This document shows positions 1-5,968 of a DNA stretch of 13,930 nt, piece by piece (the first letter of the stretch is position 1; every line of letters starts with the position of its first letter). The notes beneath the pieces are model-generated. The model ran no database searches and was not told the DNA's origin. It worked only from the letters and a program-made list of their open reading frames with translations. This stretch comes from Spirochaetia bacterium (lineage in GTDB: Bacteria > Spirochaetota > Spirochaetia > Treponematales > Breznakiellaceae): positions 1 to 13,930 of the forward strand of contig BNVA01000037.1 of NCBI GenBank assembly GCA_025997755.1. The letters run 5' to 3'. The translations under genes and the position numbers were made by a program.

Positions 1-53
1 AGCAAAAAATAGGATACAGTGCCATATATGATAAGAATAGTGAAGCTTCGTGA

Positions 54-76
54 GCGTATGTTATAAATGTCATAAA
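54..76 (+). repeat. Short dispersed repeat A, copy 1
   Basis: This 23-base segment matches 10861-10883 at 20 of 23 positions without gaps and in the same orientation. The last 14 bases (ATAAATGTCATAAA) are identical. Each copy lies about 80-95 bases upstream of a PD-(D/E)XK nuclease-like gene, although those genes point in opposite directions. It may be a regulatory site or a dispersed intergenic repeat. Confidence 0.5.
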
Positions 77-85
77 TTTGACATT
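66..85. promoter_or_regulatory. Inverted repeat AATGTCA-N6-TGACATT, candidate operator
   Basis: Two perfect 7-base arms (66-72 and 79-85) are separated by 6 bases. The site ends 17 bases before the proposed -35 box of the nuclease-like gene that starts at 155, so a dimeric regulator could bind here. It also contains a TTGACA (78-83), but no matching -10 box follows that hexamer. No regulator was identified. Confidence 0.4.
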
Positions 86-101
86 CACCTTGAGTTTTTC
101 A

Positions 102-130
102 TTGACTTTTCCAGAAACCAGTACTAAATT
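102..130 (+). promoter_or_regulatory. Candidate sigma-70 promoter of the nuclease-like gene at 155
   Basis: TTGACT (102-107) is followed after 17 bases by TAAATT (125-130). This predicts transcription from about 137 and a short leader containing GGAGGT (146-151) before the ATG at 155. Bases 1-101 hold no other supported gene. Confidence 0.5.
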
Positions 131-154
131 CACAATAGAAATGTTGGAGGTGCC

Positions 155-817
155 ATGCCGAAACTAGCAGAACGAAAAACCAAAAAAGAAATAACACTTG
201 CGGACTTAAACCGTCAATTGTATGAAAGTCGAAAAGAATGGGATAGGCAGGTTGCCGCAGAGCGAAAAGCGATAACCGAACTACGCGCCGAGCTTGAAAA
301 ACAACTCATGGCGACACGTGCCGAGCTAGAAAAAAAAGCAGCGGAATCGCGAGCTGAACTCGAGAAATCAAACAGGGAATTAAACAAAAAAATGGGCGAT
401 TTGGGCATAACACTCGGTGATATTACAGAATTTTCTTTTAACCCCGATGTTGTTATGCAGAAATTTTGCGATATGGGCTATGAACTTGAATCGGCAGCGC
501 GTGATGTTATATTCAAAAATGAAAAAAACGAGCGGTTAGCGGAAGTCGATATTCTCTTACAAAACGGCAAAGATGTCATTTTTGTAGAAATAAAAACTAA
601 AGCGAAAAAAAAAGATATTGATGAGTTAATTGAAAGAATAAGGATATTTCATACCAGTTTTTTTACCGAAAAGAGAATTGTTGGGGCGATAGCAGGTTCG
701 GTTATACCGGAGAGCGTTAAAAATTACGCACTAAATCAAGGGATTTATGTTATTGAACAAACCGGGGAAACAATAAAAATCGAACCACAAACCAATAAAT
801 TCAAACCTCAAAAATAG
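155..817 (+). CDS. Coiled-coil PD-(D/E)XK nuclease-like protein (DUF3782-type), copy 1
   Basis: Predicted cytosolic protein of 220 residues. The first ~90 residues are a charged coiled coil. RAELEK recurs at residues 44, 55 and 66, an 11-residue (hendecad) period encoded by three 33-base units at 284-382. The rest resembles the PD-(D/E)XK fold: a possible N-terminal Glu (E92), then D132 in VDILL, and E145-I-K147 in VEIK, the usual D...ExK catalytic set. The C-terminal part (GAIAGSVIPE, GIYVIEQTGE) matches the second copy at 10154-10768. GGAGGT four bases before the ATG fixes the start. Such proteins are often multicopy in treponemes and cyanobacteria, and their biological role is not settled; I infer only a DNA-cleaving or nuclease-derived fold. 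The gene is AT-rich. The last codons carry a 22-base sequence repeated at 10113. No terminator is visible before the next promoter. Confidence 0.8.
   Translation: MPKLAERKTKKEITLADLNRQLYESRKEWDRQVAAERKAITELRAELEKQLMATRAELEKKAAESRAELEKSNRELNKKMGDLGITLGDITEFSFNPDVVMQKFCDMGYELESAARDVIFKNEKNERLAEVDILLQNGKDVIFVEIKTKAKKKDIDELIERIRIFHTSFFTEKRIVGAIAGSVIPESVKNYALNQGIYVIEQTGETIKIEPQTNKFKPQK
794..815 (+). repeat. 22-base exact repeat B, copy 1
   Basis: Bases 794-815 are identical to 10113-10134 in the same orientation; the core is ATTCAAACCTCAAAAAT. Here it encodes the last residues of the nuclease-like protein (NKFKPQ). The other copy lies just beyond the 3' end of the second nuclease-like gene, but inverted relative to that gene. 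An exact 22-base match by chance within 14 kb is unlikely, although the sequence is AT-rich. Confidence 0.65.
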
Positions 818-838
818 AACAAAATGCTTGAATCTTGC

Positions 839-866
839 TTGACATACCCCATTATTAAATGATAAT
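839..866 (+). promoter_or_regulatory. Sigma-70 promoter of the CsgG-like gene
   Basis: A perfect TTGACA (839-844) is followed after 16 bases by GATAAT (861-866). The start would be near 873, giving a ~27-base leader with GGAGGG (890-895) before the ATG at 900. A TATAAT also occurs at 869-874 but is 24 bases from the -35 box. Confidence 0.65.
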
Positions 867-899
867 CGTATAATCACGCTGGTAAATGCGGAGGGTTTT

Positions 900-1433
900 A
901 TGAAGATTAAAATGTTGATTATATTTGGTTTGTTTTCTTTGCTTTTTTCAACGGCATTATTTGCAGGCGGTGGTCCAGCCGTCGATATTGATGATGAATC
1001 CAGGCAGAAAGCATTAGATGCCATATCAAAAAGAAGCAATGCGAAAACAGGGATTGAAGGCGCGGCAAGCAGAGCCGCTGATGCGTTAATTGAAAAATTA
1101 TCCGACAATACGGTAGTCGCCGTACTGAGTATTTCATCACGAAACAGGGAAAATTCTACATTCGTTATGGACGAAATTGAATTTCATTTAGTCGAATGGG
1201 GTTCTTTTAAAGTTGTAGATAGAAAAACACTTGATAAGATACGGGACGAACAGAACTTTCAATTATCCGGTGATGTCGATGACGATTCTGCTGTGTCTAT
1301 TGGTAAAATATTGGGTGCAAATGTTGTTATAACAGGCAGTATAAGCGGGAGCGGCACTAATCAAAGGCTTACAGTAAAAGCATTGGATGTGCAGTCTGCG
1401 CAAATAATAACAATGGCGCGGGAAGCCTTTTAA
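900..1433 (+). CDS. Exported CsgG/LpoB/FlgO-like protein
   Basis: Secreted or periplasmic protein of 177 residues. Residues 1-22 form a signal peptide (MKIK, hydrophobic core, LFA|GGG). The mature part (about 70-177) has hallmarks of the CsgG / penicillin-binding-protein-activator LpoB superfamily: a first strand VVAVL, a helix leading to FKVVDRKTLDKIRDEQ, the FQLSG turn, SAVSIGKILGA, VVITGSISG and RLTVKALDV. It lacks the lipidated cysteine of true CsgG or LpoB, so it is probably a soluble periplasmic relative. The family acts in outer-membrane or cell-envelope assembly; the exact partner here is unknown. The start is supported by GGAGGG five bases upstream and by the signal peptide. A consensus promoter lies in front and a short hairpin with seven Ts behind, so it is probably transcribed alone. 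The next gene encodes another TolB-N-like exported protein. Confidence 0.8.
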   Translation: MKIKMLIIFGLFSLLFSTALFAGGGPAVDIDDESRQKALDAISKRSNAKTGIEGAASRAADALIEKLSDNTVVAVLSISSRNRENSTFVMDEIEFHLVEWGSFKVVDRKTLDKIRDEQNFQLSGDVDDDSAVSIGKILGANVVITGSISGSGTNQRLTVKALDVQSAQIITMAREAF

Positions 1434-1436
1434 GAT

Positions 1437-1455
1437 CGGGTAACACCGTTTTTTT
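1437..1455 (+). terminator. Weak Rho-independent terminator after the CsgG-like gene
   Basis: A short stem (CGG at 1437-1439 with CCG at 1446-1448, loosely extended inwards) is followed at once by seven Ts (1449-1455), starting four bases after the TAA stop. The stem is short, so efficiency is doubtful. Confidence 0.35.
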
Positions 1456-1483
1456 CCATTTTTGGGCACTCCTTAACAAACAC

Positions 1484-1512
1484 CTGACTTTAGCGGAAAA
1501 TGGCTATATACT
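1484..1512 (+). promoter_or_regulatory. Candidate promoter giving a leaderless mRNA for the gene at 1520
   Basis: CTGACT (1484-1489) is followed after 17 bases by TATACT (1507-1512). The predicted start (about 1518-1520) falls on the ATG at 1520. No Shine-Dalgarno sequence precedes that ATG. Confidence 0.45.
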
Positions 1513-1519
1513 TGTAGTT

Positions 1520-2332
1520 ATGAAGAAGTTTTTCATTGTAACCTGTCTGTTTCTCGTTTACGGGCTTTGGGCGCAGGAAAAACTCGTATTTCAATTTGAA
1601 CCGCTTACAGTGCAGGACGTATCCACAGAGGAAGCCCACGTCATAGAGCGGCTAATTCAATCCTACCTTTCGCAAAAAGACGGCGTAATGGTGCGTACAA
1701 AGGGTTTTGACAACGATGTGCCGGAAGTTGTCCCTCCGCCGCCTGATTTTATAGTAAACGGCAGCCTGTCGTTAAAAGACGATAATTATGTGCTGGAGCT
1801 TGGTGTAAGCGCCTATAAATCCCTTAATGTTCAAAGGCATATCTCATCTTATAAATCGGCCGGTGATATGGCTCTGAGCATACGCTCCATAGTCGAGGAC
1901 ACTTTTATTACAAAAAAGCAAATCATTACCGAGTCAAATGACAACAATGAGGATATTAGACCGGAGAGGGTTTTGGGACTTTGGCGGGGTGACAGCGGTA
2001 TAGAGGTTGTGCGTTTTCTGCCGAATGGCAAGGCGTTCGCTTTTTTTACATCGGGCGTTAATATGATGCTTTCCTACAAAATCGAAAACAATGTTCTATA
2101 TGTAACGCAGGTTTCGCCTAACAACGAGCGTTTTTATTATCCGCTTCCTCTGCCGGTGGCAAAAAAACTCGCCTCCGATGCCGCGCCTCTACGCTGGGAA
2201 TTGCTTTTATTTGATAACGGAGTTTCCCTAAGGGGGACACGTTTTGAGTCAACCGCCGAGTTTGAAACTTCCGAAAATATCAGGATAGTACCGGCTGCCT
2301 CTCACTGTGAATGGAGCAAAATGCCCCGCTAA
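1520..2332 (+). CDS. Exported protein with TolB-N/FlgO-like N-terminal part, function unknown
   Basis: Protein of 270 residues with an evident signal peptide (MKKFF, hydrophobic stretch to about residue 18, cleavage near LWA|QE). Residues 20-130 resemble TolB-N/FlgO-type domains: an N-terminal strand FQFEPL, helix EEAHVIERLIQSYL, then DFIVNGSLSLKDDNYVLELGVSAY, a strand pair often used by such proteins to report tone or abundance of envelope parts. A Pro-rich loop (VPPPPD, 71-76) sits between them. Residues ~150-260 look like a beta-rich second domain (GLWRGDSGIEVVRFLPNG, LRWELLLFDNGVSLRGTR), perhaps barrel-like; I do not recognise it. The start is chosen because it opens the signal peptide. 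Its stop is 4 bases from the stop of the opposing gene, leaving no room for a separate terminator. Function not known; an envelope role is inferred only. Confidence 0.7.
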   Translation: MKKFFIVTCLFLVYGLWAQEKLVFQFEPLTVQDVSTEEAHVIERLIQSYLSQKDGVMVRTKGFDNDVPEVVPPPPDFIVNGSLSLKDDNYVLELGVSAYKSLNVQRHISSYKSAGDMALSIRSIVEDTFITKKQIITESNDNNEDIRPERVLGLWRGDSGIEVVRFLPNGKAFAFFTSGVNMMLSYKIENNVLYVTQVSPNNERFYYPLPLPVAKKLASDAAPLRWELLLFDNGVSLRGTRFESTAEFETSENIRIVPAASHCEWSKMPR

Positions 2333-2336
2333 ACAT

Positions 2337-2777
2337 TTAAGAGTTACGCGCAAATTGCAGCACGTCAACAATGGCGGTGCAGAGAAAAATCAAACCGGCA
2401 ATAACAAGAGCAACTATCCTAAGCGTCTTATCGTCAATAAAAACGGGGTTTGTTGTCCTGAATAATTCGCCGGGCGAAATCTGCTGTTGATGAATACCGT
2501 TCAGACCGACAATACGGATAAAATGCTCGTCTTCCGTACCAAAGCCTAAATCACGGGCATAGACAGAAATCGTATCACTATCAAATGAAAGGGATTCTTT
2601 TAATTCTAATAGCTCTTTGTTTATCGTTTGTAGATTTTTTAGATTTTCAAGCTGTTTTGTTTTTTCCGCATTCAACTGATCATAGGCGGATAAACCCACC
2701 GCGCCGACCATAAAAGAAGAAATAGCATAAAAAAGCATTGCCGCCCAAACCGCGTAAAGGTACTTTAAAGCTCCCAT
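2337..2777 (-). CDS. DivIC/FtsB-like septum formation initiator with an extra C-terminal membrane segment
   Basis: Membrane protein of 146 residues. Order of parts: N-terminal transmembrane segment (about 7-30), coiled coil (about 37-65, KTKQLENLKNLQTINKELLE), then YARDLGFGTEDEHFIRIVGL (73-92). The last part fits the 'AR-LG-....E..IRI' signature that follows the coiled coil in DivIC/FtsB/FtsL proteins. These bitopic proteins join the divisome scaffold. Unlike typical members it ends with a second strong membrane helix (about 118-141), so both ends would be cytosolic. A TAG stop lies directly before the ATG, so no longer start is possible in this frame. There is no Shine-Dalgarno site. It lies 33 bases downstream of the lipoprotein gene and may be co-transcribed with it. 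The family call is an inference from motif and topology. Confidence 0.6.
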   Translation of the reverse strand: MGALKYLYAVWAAMLFYAISSFMVGAVGLSAYDQLNAEKTKQLENLKNLQTINKELLELKESLSFDSDTISVYARDLGFGTEDEHFIRIVGLNGIHQQQISPGELFRTTNPVFIDDKTLRIVALVIAGLIFLCTAIVDVLQFARNS

Positions 2778-2779
2778 CT

Positions 2780-2808
2780 ATGTAATTTTCGACAAAAAAC
2801 CCCGTCAA
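2780..2808 (-). promoter_or_regulatory. Possible promoter between lipoprotein gene and DivIC-like gene
   Basis: On the - strand TTGACG (2808-2803) is followed after 17 bases by TTACAT (2785-2780). The -10-like box ends only two bases before the ATG at 2777, which is tight even for a leaderless message. Co-transcription from upstream is the alternative. Confidence 0.25.
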
Positions 2809-2810
2809 CA

Positions 2811-3878
2811 TTATGGGCAGGAAAGAGTTACAGTCATAGTACCGCCCGAACCGTTAGGTACGTTAATATCCATTTTGTTTGGAAAATCCAGACTCTGATC
2901 CGATTCAATTGGTGTGGTAACCATTTCGCCTGTAACACCCGGCAAGCTAATACCATCGCGTGACGGCGGACCACGGTCAGCATCCGTTACGGGGATAACC
3001 GAAGAAACATAGGTATAAGGACACGAGCTGCAATTACAAACCGGCGGGGATTTTGCCATACAGGGGCAGGCATGCCCATTAGGCGCGGTATAAATCAGCC
3101 AGAGTTTAACAGGATCCGGCAATGGGGGGTTTGGAGGTTTTGAATCCTGCATTATAAGCGCCCAATCCACTTCCGGCAGAGCTATGCCTACAAGGGTATC
3201 TGTATTTAACGCGCCCGCAGCCGTGGCTATAATGCCTACAAGCTCAAACCCTAAAACTTCCGCTTTTAATGAATCTACATTCAACAAATAGATATTGGGC
3301 AGCCCGCTAATATCGGATAATTTATAAGAGCCGGGGCTGTACCCTGCCTTTAAATCCGATGTCATAGATATGTTCATCTCCCATGACGACCCGGGCAGAA
3401 TAATATTATCATTAAAGGTATACCGTGATTTTAGCATATTTATGGCAATGGGATATCTTGTGATAAAATCGAATATACCGCCCGGCAGATCATACCCCAT
3501 GCGGGCGAATTTTTCTTCTATGGCGGTGGGATTATCAAAACCGGATTTTATCAACTGTAATTCCGTAACCAGCGTAACATGAGAATTGGTATAAGATTTA
3601 GGCATGGTAATCTTGAAACGCGCTCCGTCAACCCCAAGAGGTCCCGCCGACTGCCCTATCTTTGTTTTAGGATTGGGATATTCCATGGCAAAAAGACGCG
3701 CCACGTTATACTGATTACGCAAATTTCCATCCAGAACAACATCTACCCAGTACGACATCTCAGGACCGGGATCAATAATATCTTCGTTCTCATCATCATC
3801 GCAGGCATAAAAAGTAACAGCCGCAAACACAAACAGAAAACAAAGGAAAAATTTTTGCAAGGTTTTATGTAACATCAT
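2811..3878 (-). CDS. Cysteine-rich lipoprotein, function unknown
   Basis: Protein of 355 residues. Residues 1-25 are a lipoprotein signal sequence (positive n-region, phenylalanine-rich core) ending VTFYA|C26, followed by an acidic stretch DDDENED that may act as a tether or sorting region. The mature body has no transmembrane segment and no domain I recognise. A Pro-rich linker (KPPNPPLPDP, 247-256) leads to a compact cysteine cluster (C271, C273, C281, C283, C286, with CPC and CNCSSC spacing) and a late C354. The cluster could hold a metal or disulfides. ATGATG gives two possible starts (3878 or 3875); a TAA stop lies directly upstream, so nothing longer is possible. No Shine-Dalgarno site; a TATATT box sits 4 bases before the ATG. 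Divergent from the LivF-type gene across 109 bases. Confidence 0.75.
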   Translation of the reverse strand: MMLHKTLQKFFLCFLFVFAAVTFYACDDDENEDIIDPGPEMSYWVDVVLDGNLRNQYNVARLFAMEYPNPKTKIGQSAGPLGVDGARFKITMPKSYTNSHVTLVTELQLIKSGFDNPTAIEEKFARMGYDLPGGIFDFITRYPIAINMLKSRYTFNDNIILPGSSWEMNISMTSDLKAGYSPGSYKLSDISGLPNIYLLNVDSLKAEVLGFELVGIIATAAGALNTDTLVGIALPEVDWALIMQDSKPPNPPLPDPVKLWLIYTAPNGHACPCMAKSPPVCNCSSCPYTYVSSVIPVTDADRGPPSRDGISLPGVTGEMVTTPIESDQSLDFPNKMDINVPNGSGGTMTVTLSCP

Positions 3879-3882
3879 TTAA

Positions 3883-3888
3883 AATATA
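3883..3888 (-). promoter_or_regulatory. -10 box close to the lipoprotein start codon
   Basis: TATATT on the - strand ends four bases before the first ATG (seven before the second). No good -35 box lies at the right distance (TTTCCG at best). It fits the pattern of possibly leaderless genes in this stretch, but the surroundings are AT-rich. Confidence 0.3.
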
Positions 3889-3953
3889 CAAAAAAAAACG
3901 GAAAACGGAAAGCGGATCAAAAAAGCACAAAATTTATTACTCAATGCGCGTTA

Positions 3954-3982
3954 TTGCGTTTTATAAGAAAAAATGCTCTAAT
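3954..3982 (+). promoter_or_regulatory. Candidate leaderless promoter of the LivF-type gene
   Basis: TTGCGT (3954-3959) is followed after 17 bases by TCTAAT (3977-3982). The predicted start lies at or next to the A of the ATG at 3988. GAGGT touches the ATG with no spacing, so it is unlikely to act as a ribosome site. An in-frame TGA at 3982-3984 rules out a longer protein. Confidence 0.45.
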
Positions 3983-3987
3983 GAGGT

Positions 3988-4692
3988 ATGCTTAGGTTAG
4001 AAGGGCTGCAAGTTTTTTACGGCGGTATACACGCCCTGCGGAGCATCGACTTAGAGGTCGCGGACGGAAAAATTATCACCCTTATAGGCGCTAACGGCGC
4101 GGGGAAAAGCACCATGCTTAACAGCATAGTCGGCTTGGTAAAAAGCTCGTTCGGCAAGATTTACTGGAACGATGTTGATATTGCGGGCTGGGACACAAAA
4201 AATATTGTAAGCTGCGGGTTAGTCCTTGTTCCCGAAGGGCGCCATGTTTTTCCTAATTTAAGCGTTTACGAAAACCTTCTGCTAGGCGCATATTTTCGTA
4301 AGGATAAGGAACAAATAAAAAAAGACAAACAGCGTTGTTTTGAACTTTTTCCACGTTTGGAAGAACGCAGGAATCAAAGCGCGGGAACGCTCTCAGGCGG
4401 AGAGCAGCAGATGTTAGCCGTAGCGCGGGGGCTTATGGCAAGCCCAAAATTGTTGATGCTGGACGAACCGTCGCTGGGTCTTGCTCCGCTTGTTTCCAAG
4501 ATGATTTTTGAAATTGTCCGCGAGATAAACAAAAACGGAACAACAGTTTTGTTGATAGAACAGAACGCTCACGCGGCTTTGGAAATTGCAGACTATGCCT
4601 ATGTTCTTGAAACAGGAATTATCACAATGCAGGATCGCGGCGATGTTCTTTTGAATGATGACAGGGTACGCTCCGCATATTTGGGAGAATAA
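3988..4692 (+). CDS. livF: LivF-type ABC transporter ATP-binding protein
   Basis: ATPase of 234 residues, the usual length for LivF, the second ATPase of branched-chain amino acid (HAAT) importers. Visible parts: LEGLQVFYGGIHALRSIDLEV start, Walker A GANGAGKST (34-42), the LivF-type VPEGRHVFPNLSVYENL region (81-97) in place of a plain Q-loop, signature LSGGEQQ (135-141), Walker B LLMLDEP (155-161), the SLGLAP D-loop region, and the H-loop area LLIEQNA (E-Q-N, typical for LivF in place of histidine). All catalytic parts look intact. The odd point is the context: LivG, LivH, LivM and LivK are not in the window, and the next gene encodes a binding protein of another family. It may serve a system encoded elsewhere. 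The gene is bounded upstream by a stop and a -10 box, and its TAA overlaps the likely start area of the next gene. Confidence 0.9.
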   Translation: MLRLEGLQVFYGGIHALRSIDLEVADGKIITLIGANGAGKSTMLNSIVGLVKSSFGKIYWNDVDIAGWDTKNIVSCGLVLVPEGRHVFPNLSVYENLLLGAYFRKDKEQIKKDKQRCFELFPRLEERRNQSAGTLSGGEQQMLAVARGLMASPKLLMLDEPSLGLAPLVSKMIFEIVREINKNGTTVLLIEQNAHAALEIADYAYVLETGIITMQDRGDVLLNDDRVRSAYLGE

Positions 4693-4715
4693 AGATAAAG
4701 ATTACAGCCCGCAGC

Positions 4716-5951
4716 TTGCACATAACTTTTCTACTAACGTCTGTTTTTTTTATATCGTGTTCGGAAGACAACATTGCCGAACTTTGGACGGACAGGGCGG
4801 AGTTTGCATTTTATGCGCAATATTTTAACGCAAGTCAAAACAATTATAAAATTGAAGTACGGCAGTTCAATGACCTTACCAACGCTCTAACAAATACAAA
4901 AGAAAAACCGGATATTGTTGCAGGAAGCTGGCTTAAAAGTAAAACGATAAGCTCCAGATGGAGACCTTTAAATTTTATTCTTAATAAACATCCAAATTTA
5001 CAGAAAAGTTTTTATCCGCCCCTGCTTGCACTTGGAAAGATCGGAAAAAACCAATATCTGTTTCCTGTTTCATTCGATCTTCCTATTATTATTTTTTCTA
5101 AAAATAATAATATAACCCTTTCCAATCCTTTTACTATTGATCTGGAAGAAATAAGAAACACGGCTAAAGTTTATAATGTTGAAAAAAACGGAATTTTCAG
5201 CCGTATGGGATTTTCGCCCTTGTGGAACAATGAATTCCTGTACCAGACTGCGGTGTTGTTCGGCGCGTCGTTTAAAGAAGATTCGCCTTTAGAATGGAAT
5301 ACCGATGCGCTTAACGCAACTACAGACTATATAAAAAATTGGATACACGAAATTGACGGCGGCGTTCAGACTGAAGATGATTTTATTTACAAATATTTTT
5401 TTGATCCGCCTTCAAAACTTGTTACAACGGGACGTATACTTTTTGCTTATATGAGGCTTTCCGATTTTTTTACAACGGCAAGCGAGGTACGGTCAAATCT
5501 TGATTTTAGAATGTTGGCGGGTGATAAAACCATACCGGTTTGCGAAAGTGAATGTTTTTACGCTCTGGACAAAAAAGGAAACTCAAAGGGAGCGTCTGTC
5601 GCGTTTACAGAATGGTTTTTTAATGAAACAACACAAAGCCTGTTACTGGAAGAAAGCAGAAAGAATCATTTAGCCGATACAATTTTCGGCATAGCCGGAG
5701 GCTTTTCCGCAATGCAGACCGTAACAGAAAATATTTTTCAACAATTCTATCCCGGACTTTTAGGACATCAGCCTTACGCCGATTTTTTAGTACCGGCAAA
5801 TATACTGCCGCAGAATTGGCCGCAGATAAGAGACAGGGTTGTGATTCCATATATACGGGAACAGGCAAGAAATCCAGGAGAATCCAAAAATGACCTTGAA
5901 GACCGCATTGCCGAATGGCTGCGTTTTAACAAAAGAGAATTCTCACAATAA
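4716..5951 (+). CDS. Family-1 extracellular solute-binding lipoprotein
   Basis: Binding lipoprotein of about 411 residues for an ABC importer, with the size and layout of maltose/glycerol-3-phosphate-type binding proteins: early KPDIVAGSW, YLFPVSFDLPIIIFSKNN near residue 120, FSPLWNNEFLYQTAVLFGASF and LEWNTDALNATTDYIKNWI around 165-210, and later GRILFAYMRLSDFF and GNSKGASVAFTEWFFNE. The signal sequence ends FFIS|C, so lipidation is likely. The ligand cannot be read from sequence. The given start is the TTG at 4716, but it has no Shine-Dalgarno site and leaves the signal peptide without a positive charge. The frame stays open upstream, and ATA at 4695 (six bases after GGAGA) or ATT at 4701 would add K and R, so a non-standard start is possible. 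Follows the LivF-type gene directly; no permease is present. The gene is AT-rich. Ends 17 bases from thiI, tail to tail. Confidence 0.8.
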   Translation: MHITFLLTSVFFISCSEDNIAELWTDRAEFAFYAQYFNASQNNYKIEVRQFNDLTNALTNTKEKPDIVAGSWLKSKTISSRWRPLNFILNKHPNLQKSFYPPLLALGKIGKNQYLFPVSFDLPIIIFSKNNNITLSNPFTIDLEEIRNTAKVYNVEKNGIFSRMGFSPLWNNEFLYQTAVLFGASFKEDSPLEWNTDALNATTDYIKNWIHEIDGGVQTEDDFIYKYFFDPPSKLVTTGRILFAYMRLSDFFTTASEVRSNLDFRMLAGDKTIPVCESECFYALDKKGNSKGASVAFTEWFFNETTQSLLLEESRKNHLADTIFGIAGGFSAMQTVTENIFQQFYPGLLGHQPYADFLVPANILPQNWPQIRDRVVIPYIREQARNPGESKNDLEDRIAEWLRFNKREFSQ

Positions 5952-5968
5952 GACGTTATGCGCCATTG

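Noticed and set aside
1..25. Start of a possible - strand gene running off the left edge (ATG at 25-23 in an ATATATGGCAC context like that of nuclease-like gene 2)
   Set aside because: Only eight codons are visible, there is no ribosome site upstream, and the 11-base match to the other start region is too short to mean much.
284..382. CRISPR-like or other DNA tandem repeat
   Set aside because: The 33-base period is coding, diverged at third codon positions, and explained by the coiled coil.
869..874. Perfect TATAAT as the -10 box of the CsgG-like gene
   Set aside because: It is 24 bases from TTGACA; GATAAT at 861-866 has normal spacing of 16.
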